Below are positions 53,361-62,693 of a DNA stretch of 64,000 bases, one piece after another. The position numbers were made by a program, and so were the translations under genes. Numbering within the stretch: position 1 is the first letter of the stretch; each line of letters opens with the position of its first letter. Under the pieces are notes generated by a model, which was not told the origin of the DNA, did no database searches, and saw nothing but the letters and a program-made list of their open reading frames with translations. Source of the DNA: Planctomycetaceae bacterium. Its GTDB lineage: Bacteria; Planctomycetota; Planctomycetia; Planctomycetales; Planctomycetaceae. The stretch lies in the NCBI GenBank assembly GCA_020638955.1, contig JACKHO010000011.1, forward strand, positions 1-64,000, read 5' to 3'.

Positions 53361-55633
53361 ACGACATGAGACAGTTTCTTTTCATGGGAGGCACCGGAGC
53401 CCTCGTCGTCTCGACGCTGGTCGTCCTCGCGACCATGGTCATTTGCTACTGGTCGTGGCAGCGGAGCGGGTTCAGCCGCACGCACGGATTCCAGGAACTG
53501 CTACGAGTACTTATCGTCATTCTGGTCGCTGTGCTGTTTAATCAGCCGGAGTACGTCGAAGAGTTTCGCCCCAAAGAGAAGCCGAGCATTGCCATCATTT
53601 ATGACGACACTGTCAGCATGAACACGCAGGATGCCTTCGCCCTGCAACTCCCAGAGGAATTGACGGCTCGTATTGCTGCGGCAAACGAAGGTGAGGGGGA
53701 ATCATCCAACGACACGGAAGAGAAACCGAATCCCAATACGGCCATCCAGCGCAGTGAAGCCATCAAACCTCTCATTGCGCCGGAACTATGGAACAGCCTC
53801 GCCGAACAGTTTGATGTTGTTATCAAGCCAATTTCGGCTGAAGGGGGAGCCTCGGAGACGAATTTGAACAGCCCCCTGTCCGACGCAGCCCAGCAAACGC
53901 GAAACCTCATGGGCGTCGTACTCATTTCCGATGGCGACTGGAATGCTGGCAGCCCGCCCGTCGAGGCAGCGACTCGTCTTCGGATGAAAGAAATTCCGGT
54001 GTTCACCGTCACGACGGGAAGTGCGTCACGACTGCCCGACGTCGAACTGACAAGTCTCGACGTGCCGACGTTCAGCGTGGCCGGCAAAGTGGTGAGGATT
54101 CCGTTTACCATCGACAGCGCACTGCCGCGCGAGTATCTGACCACGGTGACGCTGACGACGTCGGAAGGCGAGACGCTAACGAAAGATGTTCGCGTCGCCG
54201 CAATGGGCCGCACCACCGACGCCATTACCTGGAAGCCAATTTCGCAGGGGGACTACACAGTCTCGCTGAAAATCCCACTGCACGCTGATGAAACCATCCC
54301 GGAAAACAATGAAAAGTCCGCTCCCATTGCCATCAGGCAGGAGCAACTCAAGGTGCTGGTGGTGGAGTCGTATCCCCGCTGGGAATACCGCTACTTGCGA
54401 AACGCCCTGTCGCGCGACCCCGGTGTCGATGTGTCGTGCCTCTTGTTTCATCCCGGCCTGAGCAAACCGGGCGGCGGTTCGAAGGATTACATCGAACAGT
54501 TCCCCGACTCCATTGAAGAACTGGCGAAGTACGACGTCGTATTCCTCGGCGACGTCGGCGTCGAAGAAGGCCAACTCGACGAAGAAAACTGCCGCCTCAT
54601 CAAAGGTCTCGTGGAACAGCAGGCCAGTGGTCTGGTCTTCATGCCGGGCTGGCAGGGGCGACACATCAGCCTGCTGAGTACCGAACTGGGCGAACTCTGT
54701 CCGGTTGTACTGGATGACGCTCAGCCCGGCGGTTGGGGATCACGCACGCCGGGGCATTTCGAACTGACCGAACGCGGCCGCGCGAGTTTGCTCACAAAAC
54801 TTGCCGACACCCGCGAAGAGAACGTTCAGGTCTGGGAGGACCTCCCCGGATTCCAATGGTACGCCGCCGTCACGCGGGCCAAAGCAGGAAGTGAAGTGCT
54901 CGCCGTGCATGGTGAAATCTCGAACGAATTCGGCCGCCTGCCGCTGCTGGCCACGCGTACCAGCGGCGCCGGAAAAGTCCTCTTCATGGGGACCGATGGT
55001 GCCTGGCGCTGGCGTAAAGGAGTCGAGGACAAATACCACTACCGCTTCTGGGGTCAGGTCGTCCGCTGGATGGCCTATCAGCGAAACATGGCCAAGGGGG
55101 AAACCATGCGGCTGTTCTACGCACCGGACCAACCCGAGCGCGGCCAGACCATGACGCTCCACGCCCACGTCATGGAAGCGGGCGGCGAACCACTTTCCAG
55201 CGGCGACGTCGTGGCCCGCATTGTCGCTCCCTCAGGCGAAACCGACACCGTCCGCCTCATGCCCGAAGGGACCGAATGGGGCGTGTTCCGGGGACAGTTC
55301 GAACCGAAGGAAGGGGGAGCCCATCAGGTCACGCTCGCCTGCAAACAAACCGGAGCCCAATTGGAAACGAAGTTCTTCGTGCAGGGAGAAGCCCTGGAAG
55401 TCGCAGGCAAACCAGCCCGCCCCGAAGTCATGGAAGAAATCGCCCGAGTGACGAAAGGGAAGTCGGTCGAGCCCAACGAAATCGGCGACGTCATCGAATC
55501 CCTCGCCAAACTCCCCATGCCCCCCGCCTCAATCCGACGCCTGCAACTCTGGAGCCACCCCCTCGCCGTCGTGCTCTTGGTCATCCTGCTCGGAGCTTTT
55601 TGGATTTGGAGGAAAGCTGCTGGATTGGTGTAG
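53357..55633 (+). CDS. Large VWA-like membrane protein with glutamine amidotransferase-like region
   Basis: 758 residues. Two N-terminal helices (about 13-34 and 48-64), an acidic VWA-like region beginning IAIIYDDTVSMN (the metal site is degenerate: DxTxS), two beta-rich domains, then a segment around residues 330-480 (KVLVVESYPRWEYRYLR, DVVFLGDVG, GLVFMPGWQG) resembling the class I amidotransferase-like fold found in this family. One helix near the C-terminus. It is the last gene of the MoxR operon; a 67-bp gap precedes the LRR gene. Confidence 0.85.
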   Translation: MNDMRQFLFMGGTGALVVSTLVVLATMVICYWSWQRSGFSRTHGFQELLRVLIVILVAVLFNQPEYVEEFRPKEKPSIAIIYDDTVSMNTQDAFALQLPEELTARIAAANEGEGESSNDTEEKPNPNTAIQRSEAIKPLIAPELWNSLAEQFDVVIKPISAEGGASETNLNSPLSDAAQQTRNLMGVVLISDGDWNAGSPPVEAATRLRMKEIPVFTVTTGSASRLPDVELTSLDVPTFSVAGKVVRIPFTIDSALPREYLTTVTLTTSEGETLTKDVRVAAMGRTTDAITWKPISQGDYTVSLKIPLHADETIPENNEKSAPIAIRQEQLKVLVVESYPRWEYRYLRNALSRDPGVDVSCLLFHPGLSKPGGGSKDYIEQFPDSIEELAKYDVVFLGDVGVEEGQLDEENCRLIKGLVEQQASGLVFMPGWQGRHISLLSTELGELCPVVLDDAQPGGWGSRTPGHFELTERGRASLLTKLADTREENVQVWEDLPGFQWYAAVTRAKAGSEVLAVHGEISNEFGRLPLLATRTSGAGKVLFMGTDGAWRWRKGVEDKYHYRFWGQVVRWMAYQRNMAKGETMRLFYAPDQPERGQTMTLHAHVMEAGGEPLSSGDVVARIVAPSGETDTVRLMPEGTEWGVFRGQFEPKEGGAHQVTLACKQTGAQLETKFFVQGEALEVAGKPARPEVMEEIARVTKGKSVEPNEIGDVIESLAKLPMPPASIRRLQLWSHPLAVVLLVILLGAFWIWRKAAGLV

Positions 55634-55700
55634 TAAATGGCATTTGTCATTTGAATCCAAACCATAAACGACGAACAATGCGGGACGACACGAGGTGATC

Positions 55701-56456
55701 ATGAGTGATTTTGCGACTATAGATGTTCAGAAAATCGTTGGCGAACTGGGCGGTTTCGTCACGCGCGACGAAGAACAGCCCGGAAAGCCAATTGTTGAGG
55801 TGTTTTGGGCATCGAAGAAGGTAAGGGACGAGGACCTAAAGGTGCTCGTCGCGTGCAAGAGCATTACCAAGCTTTACATTCACGGGTCAAAAGTGACGGA
55901 CGCGGGGTTGGCCGAAGTCGCGTGGCTCGAAACGCTTGAATTGCTCGATCTGAGTTGTCTACCAGTCACGGACAGGGGATTGCAGGAACTGGCCAGTCTC
56001 AAAAACCTTTCGTCGCTAATCTTGTTTGAAACCAAAGTGACGGATGCGGGGCTGAAATATCTCGATCCATTTGTGAAGCTTAATGATCTCAGCTTGCTTG
56101 GAACGCAGGTTACGGATGCAGGTCTAAAAGACTTAGCAGCACTAGCCAATCTCGCCAAACTTGACTTGGCGAATACCAAGATTACCGATGCCGGGCTGAA
56201 AGAACTCGCAGCGATTGAAAAACTCTCGAAACTGAGCTTACCTAGTACAGTGACGGATGCGGGATTAAGCACACTCGCAAAGCTGAAAAGCCTTAACAAA
56301 CTCAATTTGTTTGGACTGCCTGTTACGAACACCGGATTGGCGGAATTAGTGCATTCAACCAATCTCACCGAACTCTGTCTGTACGAGACAAAAGTGACTG
56401 AAGAAGCGGTGCAGGAGTTGCGAAAGGCCTTGCCAAATTGCAAGATATTGCATTGA
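55701..56456 (+). CDS. Leucine-rich repeat protein
   Basis: 251 residues from the ATG at 55701, with GAGGTGATC upstream; a GTG two codons earlier is the alternative. Residues about 60-235 are regular 23-24-residue leucine-rich repeats with the consensus xVTDAGLxxLxxLxxLxxLxL (seven or so copies), the ribonuclease-inhibitor-like type common in planctomycetes. No signal peptide or anchor. Likely a protein-binding scaffold; partner unknown. Confidence 0.85.
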   Translation: MSDFATIDVQKIVGELGGFVTRDEEQPGKPIVEVFWASKKVRDEDLKVLVACKSITKLYIHGSKVTDAGLAEVAWLETLELLDLSCLPVTDRGLQELASLKNLSSLILFETKVTDAGLKYLDPFVKLNDLSLLGTQVTDAGLKDLAALANLAKLDLANTKITDAGLKELAAIEKLSKLSLPSTVTDAGLSTLAKLKSLNKLNLFGLPVTNTGLAELVHSTNLTELCLYETKVTEEAVQELRKALPNCKILH

Positions 56457-56546
56457 CGGTCGGTGGATGTTCCCGGTTGCTTTGTGGGCGGGTGGCATGT
56501 TCTTTCGACGTTTGTGGCGGGTGGCGTGTTAGCTCGACGTTTGTGC

Positions 56547-56577
56547 CATGCCCACGTCGCGGAGCAGCGTGGGCATG
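56547..56577. repeat. REP-like palindrome (catgcccacg / cgtgggcatg), copy 1
   Basis: 10-bp perfect stem with an 11-base loop (tcgcggagcag). An inverted copy lies at 60419-60449. The surrounding 56460-56660 bp also has two imperfect repeats of gggcgggtggc-type sequence. Confidence 0.7.
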
Positions 56578-56647
56578 CGAGTGGTTTTCCAACACAAAAT
56601 GTTCCCCATGTCTCCGTTCTCTACGGGGAGCCTGCCCTACAGGAGGG

Positions 56648-57064
56648 CTACCGTAGCGTAAGCCCCACGGGCAATGCTTCCCCGAATACGAGGGCGTTTT
56701 CGTCCTCGGCGAGTTCGCCTCCTTCTCGCACCAGTTCGGCGAGGTGTTGGCAGTTATCACGCTTGCTCAGCCAGCGGAGGACGCGGTCTCTGGTCTTATC
56801 CGAAATATCGCGGTAACGGTCATGCGTGCGGCGGCTGAGTTGCATAACGGACAACTCCAGTCCGGGGCTGGCCGGAAGTTCTAATAGGCGGCCCAGCCAG
56901 AGGGCGACTCGATCTGGGGAGACGACAGCGTTCAGTGGGCCGTAAAGTGGTTGACGGGTGCCGATTCGGCCAATGGACCAGATGAGGGCATTGTGGATGG
57001 ACTTGAAGGCGTCGTGCTCCAGCAGACTCAGGGCCATTTCACCGAGTTCGATTTTCGTTTTCAT
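56648..57064 (-). pseudogene. Orphan C-terminal fragment of an Hsp70-family protein (DUF3731-like)
   Basis: 138 residues. WSIGRIGTRQPLYGPLNAVVS and the following ALWLGRLLEL resemble the C-terminal DUF3731-type extension of some bacterial Hsp70-family proteins, but no ATPase or substrate-binding domain precedes it and there is no ribosome site. It is therefore probably the remnant of a larger gene, or, less likely, a free-standing small protein. The frame is still open, so decay may be recent. Confidence 0.5.
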
Positions 57065-57370
57065 GGGGAGCCCGGTGCCTTGCTGGAGAGGAACTCACAA
57101 ACTTACCGATGCGGTCAGAGACCACACCAGCGGCACGATCACCAACAGTGAGTGTTCGGTCTTCGGTGTCCCTTAACGCGAGCGAGTTACCGCCAGCCGG
57201 TCGATAGCGAACCACGAAGTGCGAGCGGACTTGAGGCGGTTCGCTGACATCTTGAGTGGAGTTTTCGTAGAGGCAGTTTCAGACGTTCAGTCTTGACAAT
57301 CAGAGCAGACAGAGCCGATGCTTATGATCTGTTCGTTCTTTCCACTTTTCTTCTGACATGTGGGTGCATT
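57065..57370. other. Intergenic region before the DUF1559 gene
   Basis: 306 bp without a supportable gene; no strong repeat or terminator seen. It probably holds the promoter of the DUF1559 gene. Confidence 0.5.
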
Positions 57371-58312
57371 ATGCAGAATCTTCATCGAAGACGCGTGCGC
57401 GGGTTTACACTCATTGAATTACTCGTGGTCATTGCAATCATCGCGGTGCTGATTGCTCTCTTGCTGCCGGCGGTGCAGCAGGCACGCGAGGCGGCACGGC
57501 GGACGCAGTGCAAGAACAATCTCCACAATTTAGCAATTGCCGCACACAACTATCACGACGTGTATTCCACATTCATGCCGGGCAGTATTGGCCCGATGAA
57601 TGGTCCGGGGAACTTCCCTGTCGGCTGGCGCGATCCGCAGTATGGTGCTGGTCTGCCTTGGGGACATTTCGGGTGGCCTGTTCCACTGTTGCCTTACGTG
57701 GAAGGAGCACCGCTTTACAACACCATTGATTTGTCCAAACCCGCCTATGTTCGAACCATTAAAGAGAACGGCGTGGAACGCGGACCAGCCGGGGACATTG
57801 CGAACGAGCCCGCCTCGCGCATGATGCCCAAGGTGTTCGTATGCCCTTCAGCACATCGAGTGCAGCCGGAAGTGGAATTTAAGGATTATGGAATCAATGG
57901 CGGGTCAGGCGCCTGCTGTCCGGAACGGAACTTCACGTCGCGTGGCGTGGGCTATTTGAACAGCCGAATTCGATTCGGTGACATCATTGATGGATCAAGT
58001 ACCACAATTCTATTTATCGAGTATACGCACTGGGCCAACCATAGCTGGATTCGCGAAGGGGACGGATCGAATCCGTTCTTCTTTGTGCACCACACCTCGG
58101 AAGGATATGTGACGTGCTGCGAACACAATGGTGTCGTCACACCGCCGAATGCGAACATTTTCAATGACCGCGGTGCCGTGAGCCCACACGTCGGCGGAGT
58201 TCACTGCGCGCTGGCCGATGGCTCAGCCCGCTTCCTCTCAGAGAACATCGACGGCAACCTCTACCGCGATTTGTTTACGCGAGACGGTCACGAAGTTATT
58301 GGTGAATGGTAG
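57371..58312 (+). CDS. DUF1559 domain-containing prepilin-like protein
   Basis: 313 residues from the ATG at 57371. The type IV pilin-like leader RGFTLIELLVVIAIIAVLIALLLPAVQQAREAARR appears in full (cleavage after Gly before Phe). DUF1559 then follows, with CKNNLHNLAIAAHNYHD, IDGSSTTILFIEYTHW and the closing HCALADGSARFLSENID. Planctomycetes carry dozens to hundreds of these, presumably exported through a type II/IV-pilus-like system to the cell surface. The companion lipoprotein gene lies 66 bp downstream. Confidence 0.95.
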   Translation: MQNLHRRRVRGFTLIELLVVIAIIAVLIALLLPAVQQAREAARRTQCKNNLHNLAIAAHNYHDVYSTFMPGSIGPMNGPGNFPVGWRDPQYGAGLPWGHFGWPVPLLPYVEGAPLYNTIDLSKPAYVRTIKENGVERGPAGDIANEPASRMMPKVFVCPSAHRVQPEVEFKDYGINGGSGACCPERNFTSRGVGYLNSRIRFGDIIDGSSTTILFIEYTHWANHSWIREGDGSNPFFFVHHTSEGYVTCCEHNGVVTPPNANIFNDRGAVSPHVGGVHCALADGSARFLSENIDGNLYRDLFTRDGHEVIGEW

Positions 58313-58378
58313 ATTCTCGACAGGGCTGTCAGCTCGCATCACACATCATTGGACAGAACAACAGGCGGATTCTTCACG

Positions 58379-58801
58379 ATGCGATGGACTTACACAACCG
58401 CGCTCCTGTCGTCTCTTCTCCTTGCGGGATGCGGCGGCAACTCTGATGAACTGGTGATTGTCCCCATTGAAGGCACGGTTAGATACAAGGGAGAACCGGT
58501 CCCCGATTTGATGCTGAACTTCCAGCCAGTGAAAGGGCGGCCAAGCTGGGCCATCACCGACGCTCAGGGGAAGTACAAAGCCGTCTACACCGAGGACCGG
58601 CCGGGTGTCCTGGCCGGGGAGTGCCGCGTGCAAATTTCACTCAAACCAGCCACGCCCGATGAAGAACTCCAAATGTTGGAAGGGACGCATCCCCGGCAAG
58701 TGGCACTGCAGGACCCACTCAAGAAGTACGGCGGGACAACCACTGGCCTCGTCTTGACGATTTCGCCCGATCGAACGACCGTGGATATTGCTATTGATTA
58801 A
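58379..58801 (+). CDS. Lipoprotein with carboxypeptidase-regulatory-like domain
   Basis: 140 residues from the ATG at 58379. Signal with lipobox LLLAGC; the cysteine near residue 18 would be lipidated. A beta-sandwich of about 80 residues follows (VPIEGTVRYKGEPVPDLMLNF, ITDAQGKY, GVLAGECRVQI), the kind of small domain that often follows DUF1559 genes. Probably co-transcribed and surface-associated. Confidence 0.85.
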   Translation: MRWTYTTALLSSLLLAGCGGNSDELVIVPIEGTVRYKGEPVPDLMLNFQPVKGRPSWAITDAQGKYKAVYTEDRPGVLAGECRVQISLKPATPDEELQMLEGTHPRQVALQDPLKKYGGTTTGLVLTISPDRTTVDIAID

Positions 58802-58825
58802 GGCTGCGTTTTACGTCACGCACTG

Positions 58826-59350
58826 TCATTCCGGGGGGACCTCCTTCGGCTCTTCCAGATGTTCCGAAATGTTTCCCTCAGGATTGCTGATGGGGTCTGA
58901 TTCGATGGCATAGCACAGCATCAGTAGGAACAGGAACGGGAGGCGAGCGACACAGTCGACCACTCCCATGCTCACGTCCCCCAACACGGCTCCCACGGCC
59001 ATACAGACCAGCATTACGGGAATAAACAGCATCCCGTTGCAGGCCTTCATAACAATCCCAATCCCCACCAGGCACAGGGCAAACTGCCAGCCGGCAATCG
59101 ACTCAAACCGCTTCACCGACTTCCGCCGCAGCCATACGACAGCGGAATAAATGATGGCGACGTTGAGTACAAAAGGAACCACGCGAAACGCGGCCCATTC
59201 CAAGGAGTCGGTCGTAAAACTGAAACTGGGAAGCGGAAACCCCATTGTTTCGTACAGCCCGTGCAGGTCGTCACACCCTTGCACAAAGGGAAGCAAATTC
59301 AGCAGCAAGATGAGCCGGAGAATTCGAAGCTGCGTTTTCCAGGAGTTCAT
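58826..59350 (-). CDS. Membrane protein, function unknown
   Basis: 174 residues. A signal-like first helix with Cys (PFVQGC, possibly a lipobox), then three or four further helices and a Glu/Pro-rich tail. No family recognised. Convergent with the lipoprotein gene. Confidence 0.65.
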   Translation of the reverse strand: MNSWKTQLRILRLILLLNLLPFVQGCDDLHGLYETMGFPLPSFSFTTDSLEWAAFRVVPFVLNVAIIYSAVVWLRRKSVKRFESIAGWQFALCLVGIGIVMKACNGMLFIPVMLVCMAVGAVLGDVSMGVVDCVARLPFLFLLMLCYAIESDPISNPEGNISEHLEEPKEVPPE

Positions 59351-59418
59351 TGCTTCATGCGCACATCACTACAAGTCACCAAGAACGATTCAACTTTCTT
59401 GTCAACAACTGCTTGAAC

Positions 59419-60381
59419 TCACTCGAACCAAGAGTCGAATCGAATCGCTTCGGGGAACCGCACAACTGGTACGAGTTCATCGAGCAAATGCTCCAACTTT
59501 TGACCGCTGGTCCGAGGACCGTACAGAATTTCGATCTCGACTTTGCCAATTGATGATCTAACCGGCGCTATGCAATAAAACCGGCGCCAGTATGGTCCTT
59601 TTTCTCGCACCAAGTTCGGTTGTACAGCCGTAAGAGGTCGTGGTTTGGGATTGGAGATTCGGACAATGAATCCGTCAAATGCCGGACCAGTTTCTCGATG
59701 AGCTTCTTCTGCGACGGTGCCGTCTTCCGAAATCTTGTGAAACTCATATTCTTGAACGTGGTACTGATACGTCAGCACATTTTCCTCGGCCAGCGTTTCA
59801 ACATCTTGTGCCTGAAACGGGAAAAACGAGTTGAGCCGTTCTTTGATTTCATCCCGAGTGGCTGGCCATGTGCTCACCTTGTCAGGATAAATCTCGTCGG
59901 TTGCCGCTCGGAGTTTCTCCTTGACGGTCTTCAGGATTAGTGGGTCGGCACTTTCACCGCAGTCGAAACAGAGTTCTACGTAACCCTGCTCACCCCGCAA
60001 CCGAAACGCGTTGCAGTACCTTAGACTGCACTCGTCTCCATACAATACGCCAACGTAAAACAGCCCGGCTTGTCCGAATTCCCATCCAGGAAGATAATCA
60101 ACACGATGAATGTTCATATCAATGCGAAATCCTGCTCCAACTGGCACGTCTCGGCTTTTCGCAATTTGGGCGGGACCCGACGGTCGTAAGTTATGCCGCA
60201 TCAAAGGTCTCACGTTGTACTGCATTACAAAATGATCGGCATCGCTTTGTGTGACAGTCGCCTCAGGCTGTAATTTGGCAATAACCGTTTTCAGTTCATC
60301 CCAGAGTTCCGGTTCGTCCGCCTGCAAGTTCGCGGAGAATTGAAACGCGGCAATCAGAGTCAGAATTGATAGAGCACGCAT
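59419..60381 (-). CDS. Secreted hypothetical protein
   Basis: 320 residues from the ATG at 60381, with AGAGG upstream and a signal peptide (...NLQADEP); the longer frame to 60453 runs through the REP palindrome. Beta-rich with a CFDCG pair in the middle and a C-terminal domain of unknown type (KVEIEILYGPRTSG). No family recognised. Confidence 0.72.
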   Translation of the reverse strand: MRALSILTLIAAFQFSANLQADEPELWDELKTVIAKLQPEATVTQSDADHFVMQYNVRPLMRHNLRPSGPAQIAKSRDVPVGAGFRIDMNIHRVDYLPGWEFGQAGLFYVGVLYGDECSLRYCNAFRLRGEQGYVELCFDCGESADPLILKTVKEKLRAATDEIYPDKVSTWPATRDEIKERLNSFFPFQAQDVETLAEENVLTYQYHVQEYEFHKISEDGTVAEEAHRETGPAFDGFIVRISNPKPRPLTAVQPNLVREKGPYWRRFYCIAPVRSSIGKVEIEILYGPRTSGQKLEHLLDELVPVVRFPEAIRFDSWFE

Positions 60382-60418
60382 GGGTTTCAACCTCTCTTGT
60401 GAGATGCCGGTCCTGATA

Positions 60419-60449
60419 CATGCCCACGCTGCTGCGCGACGTGGGCATG
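60419..60449. repeat. REP-like palindrome (catgcccacg / cgtgggcatg), copy 2
   Basis: Same 10-bp stem as 56547-56577; the loop is the reverse complement of that copy with one difference, so the two copies are inverted. It lies between the secreted-protein start and the molybdoenzyme stop. Confidence 0.7.
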
Positions 60450-60462
60450 GCACGTTACTACA

Positions 60463-62682
60463 TTAGTGTTCGCCTGCTTCTTCGGCCTCAACCTCAATCG
60501 CAACCGCTTTGAAAGCGGGCGTCTTGGACTGTGGATCAACGGCGTCGGGAACGAGGATGTTCGCTTCCGGGTAGTACATGGCGGCGTTGCCGGGTCTGAT
60601 GTCGAATTCGCGGACGAGGATATTTCGCATTTCCCCTTCTGAACTGCGGACCTGCACGCGCTGGTTGACGTGGAGTCCCAGCCGGTCGATGTCGTGGCGG
60701 CTCAGGAGGATGATGTCTCGTCGTTCCTGACCACGGTACAGGTCTTCTTCGTCATACACGACGCTGTTGAATTGCCCTTCGGACCGCAAGGTCATGAGCT
60801 GCAGTTCGCTGGCAGAAGGTGTGCGCTGTGGGATTTGCAGAGCAGTGAATTTCGCTTTGCCCGAAGTGGTGGCGAATTTGTACTGCCGTACCGCTCTTCC
60901 GGTAACGTGAAACTCTTTTCCCGTTCGATCCAGTTCCCGCAACGCTTCATAGCCGGGAACCATGTCGGCCATGAGTTCCCTAATGGTTTGATGACTCTCA
61001 AACTGCGACCAGTCGATACGGTTGTCACCTGCGAACAATGACTTCCCAAGTTGAGCGAGGACGGCGACCTCGCTGCGTGGGCCAGCGAAACGCGGGGCGC
61101 CACCGTCGCTGAGTCGAACGAAACTGAACATCGACTCCTGCGACGTCTTCTGCGGTTCTTCATCACGGGGCAGGACCGGGAGAATGTATGTCTCCTCCCC
61201 CACACCCCAGGCGTGGCCGCTGTTGAGCGTTGTCGAGAGGTAGACGACGGTCTTCAATCGACTGAATGCCTCCGCCGCGTATTCCGTCGCGGGATTGCTG
61301 CCGTAGAGGTTGCCTCCCAGGCAAATAGAGAAATCCATATCCCCCTGATGCGAAGCCTGCATGCAGGCCATGGTGTCGTATCCCGGCGATGTCGGCACCT
61401 CAATACCGAACCGCTGCTCAACCTGCTTCAGCATGGACTGTTTCAACGCGGGTGTGACTCCGACAGATCCCAGTCCCTGCACGTTGCTGTGACCGCGAAT
61501 GGGCATGAGGCCCGCATGTTCGCGACCGACCATCCCGCGCAGTAGCGAGAGATTTACAATCGCCTGCACGTTTTGTGTGCCATGGAGATGATGCGTGATC
61601 CCCATGCACCAGCCGATGACGACGTTCTTTGCCTTAATGAATTTGTCTGCAAGACGCGTGATGGTCTCGCGGTCCACACCACTCGACTCCAGGACTTCAT
61701 CCCAGCCTATTGACTCGACCTGCTGACGAAACGCTTCGAAGTTTTCGGTGTGCTGCTGAATGAACTCGGGCAGGTGAGCGCTGCGGCTGAGCACTTCTTT
61801 GGCAATGCCGGTCAGCAGTGCTAAATCACCCCCGATATGCGGCTGCACATAGTCGCTGGCAATTGCACTGCCGAACAGCAGACTGCGCACATCGCTCGGC
61901 ACGCGGAAATTGACCAGCCCGGTCTCTTTCAGTGGATTGATGACCACAACGTCGCCACCGCGTCGCCGAATTTGCATGAACGTCCGCATGAGGCGGGGAT
62001 GGTTCGACGCCGGGTTGGCTCCAATCAAAATGTACAAGTCGACGTGATCAAGGTCTTCGAGTTTGATGGTACCGGCGCCGGTGCCAATGGTCTGTCCTAA
62101 TCCCACACCGCTCGCCTGATGGCAGTAGTACGAACAGTTGTTAACGTAGTTCGTCCCCTGCATGCGAGCCAGCAACTGCAGCAGGAACCCCGCCTCGTTG
62201 GAGGAACGGCCACTCGCATAATAGAAGCTGCGCGATGGTCCGGCCTCACGCATACGGCCAGCAATTTGAGTGAGCGCCTCGTCCCACGTAACGGGCTGAT
62301 AGTGCGACTCGCCCCGCTTGAGCAACATGGGCTGCGTCAATCGCCCCGAATGCTCCAGTTGCCGGGGCGTCATCGCACGGAGTTGATTGATCGTCCTTTT
62401 CTGCAGGAATTCGGCTGGCATCGCCGCCTGCATGTCAGAGGCCATGGCCTGAAACGATTTCTTACACACCTCCGGAAAATGGCCACCCTCGTTGACCATC
62501 CCACCGAGTTGCCCGCCCATGCCGACCGCACACGTTTTACATGTGTTGCGGGAACGCATGGCCTTCCACATGTTCCACCAGCCAACTCGACTCGCCAGCT
62601 TCAGCGAATACCAAATTGCACGCCATCCTCCGCCACTGCGTGGTGCACCTCTCACAGAATCCCTTTCCTTCGACTCATCCAA
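60463..62682 (-). CDS. FdhF/YdeP-family molybdopterin oxidoreductase
   Basis: 739 residues. Early cysteines Cys48-x2-Cys51 (CKTCAVG) and Cys73 could ligand an iron-sulfur cluster. The molybdenum ligand is likely Cys187 followed by His188 in YCHQAS, as in formate dehydrogenase where it is (Se)Cys-His. Further blocks: ILIGANPASNHPRLM, RGHSNVQGLGSVG, GGNLYGSNPATEYA and a C-terminal molybdopterin-binding domain (LSRHDIDRLGLHVNQRVQV). YdeP-type relatives are soluble and poorly understood (formate or acid-stress linked). No fdhD or subunit gene is adjacent. Confidence 0.88.
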   Translation of the reverse strand: MDESKERDSVRGAPRSGGGWRAIWYSLKLASRVGWWNMWKAMRSRNTCKTCAVGMGGQLGGMVNEGGHFPEVCKKSFQAMASDMQAAMPAEFLQKRTINQLRAMTPRQLEHSGRLTQPMLLKRGESHYQPVTWDEALTQIAGRMREAGPSRSFYYASGRSSNEAGFLLQLLARMQGTNYVNNCSYYCHQASGVGLGQTIGTGAGTIKLEDLDHVDLYILIGANPASNHPRLMRTFMQIRRRGGDVVVINPLKETGLVNFRVPSDVRSLLFGSAIASDYVQPHIGGDLALLTGIAKEVLSRSAHLPEFIQQHTENFEAFRQQVESIGWDEVLESSGVDRETITRLADKFIKAKNVVIGWCMGITHHLHGTQNVQAIVNLSLLRGMVGREHAGLMPIRGHSNVQGLGSVGVTPALKQSMLKQVEQRFGIEVPTSPGYDTMACMQASHQGDMDFSICLGGNLYGSNPATEYAAEAFSRLKTVVYLSTTLNSGHAWGVGEETYILPVLPRDEEPQKTSQESMFSFVRLSDGGAPRFAGPRSEVAVLAQLGKSLFAGDNRIDWSQFESHQTIRELMADMVPGYEALRELDRTGKEFHVTGRAVRQYKFATTSGKAKFTALQIPQRTPSASELQLMTLRSEGQFNSVVYDEEDLYRGQERRDIILLSRHDIDRLGLHVNQRVQVRSSEGEMRNILVREFDIRPGNAAMYYPEANILVPDAVDPQSKTPAFKAVAIEVEAEEAGEH

Positions 62683-62693
62683 CTTTGTACGCG

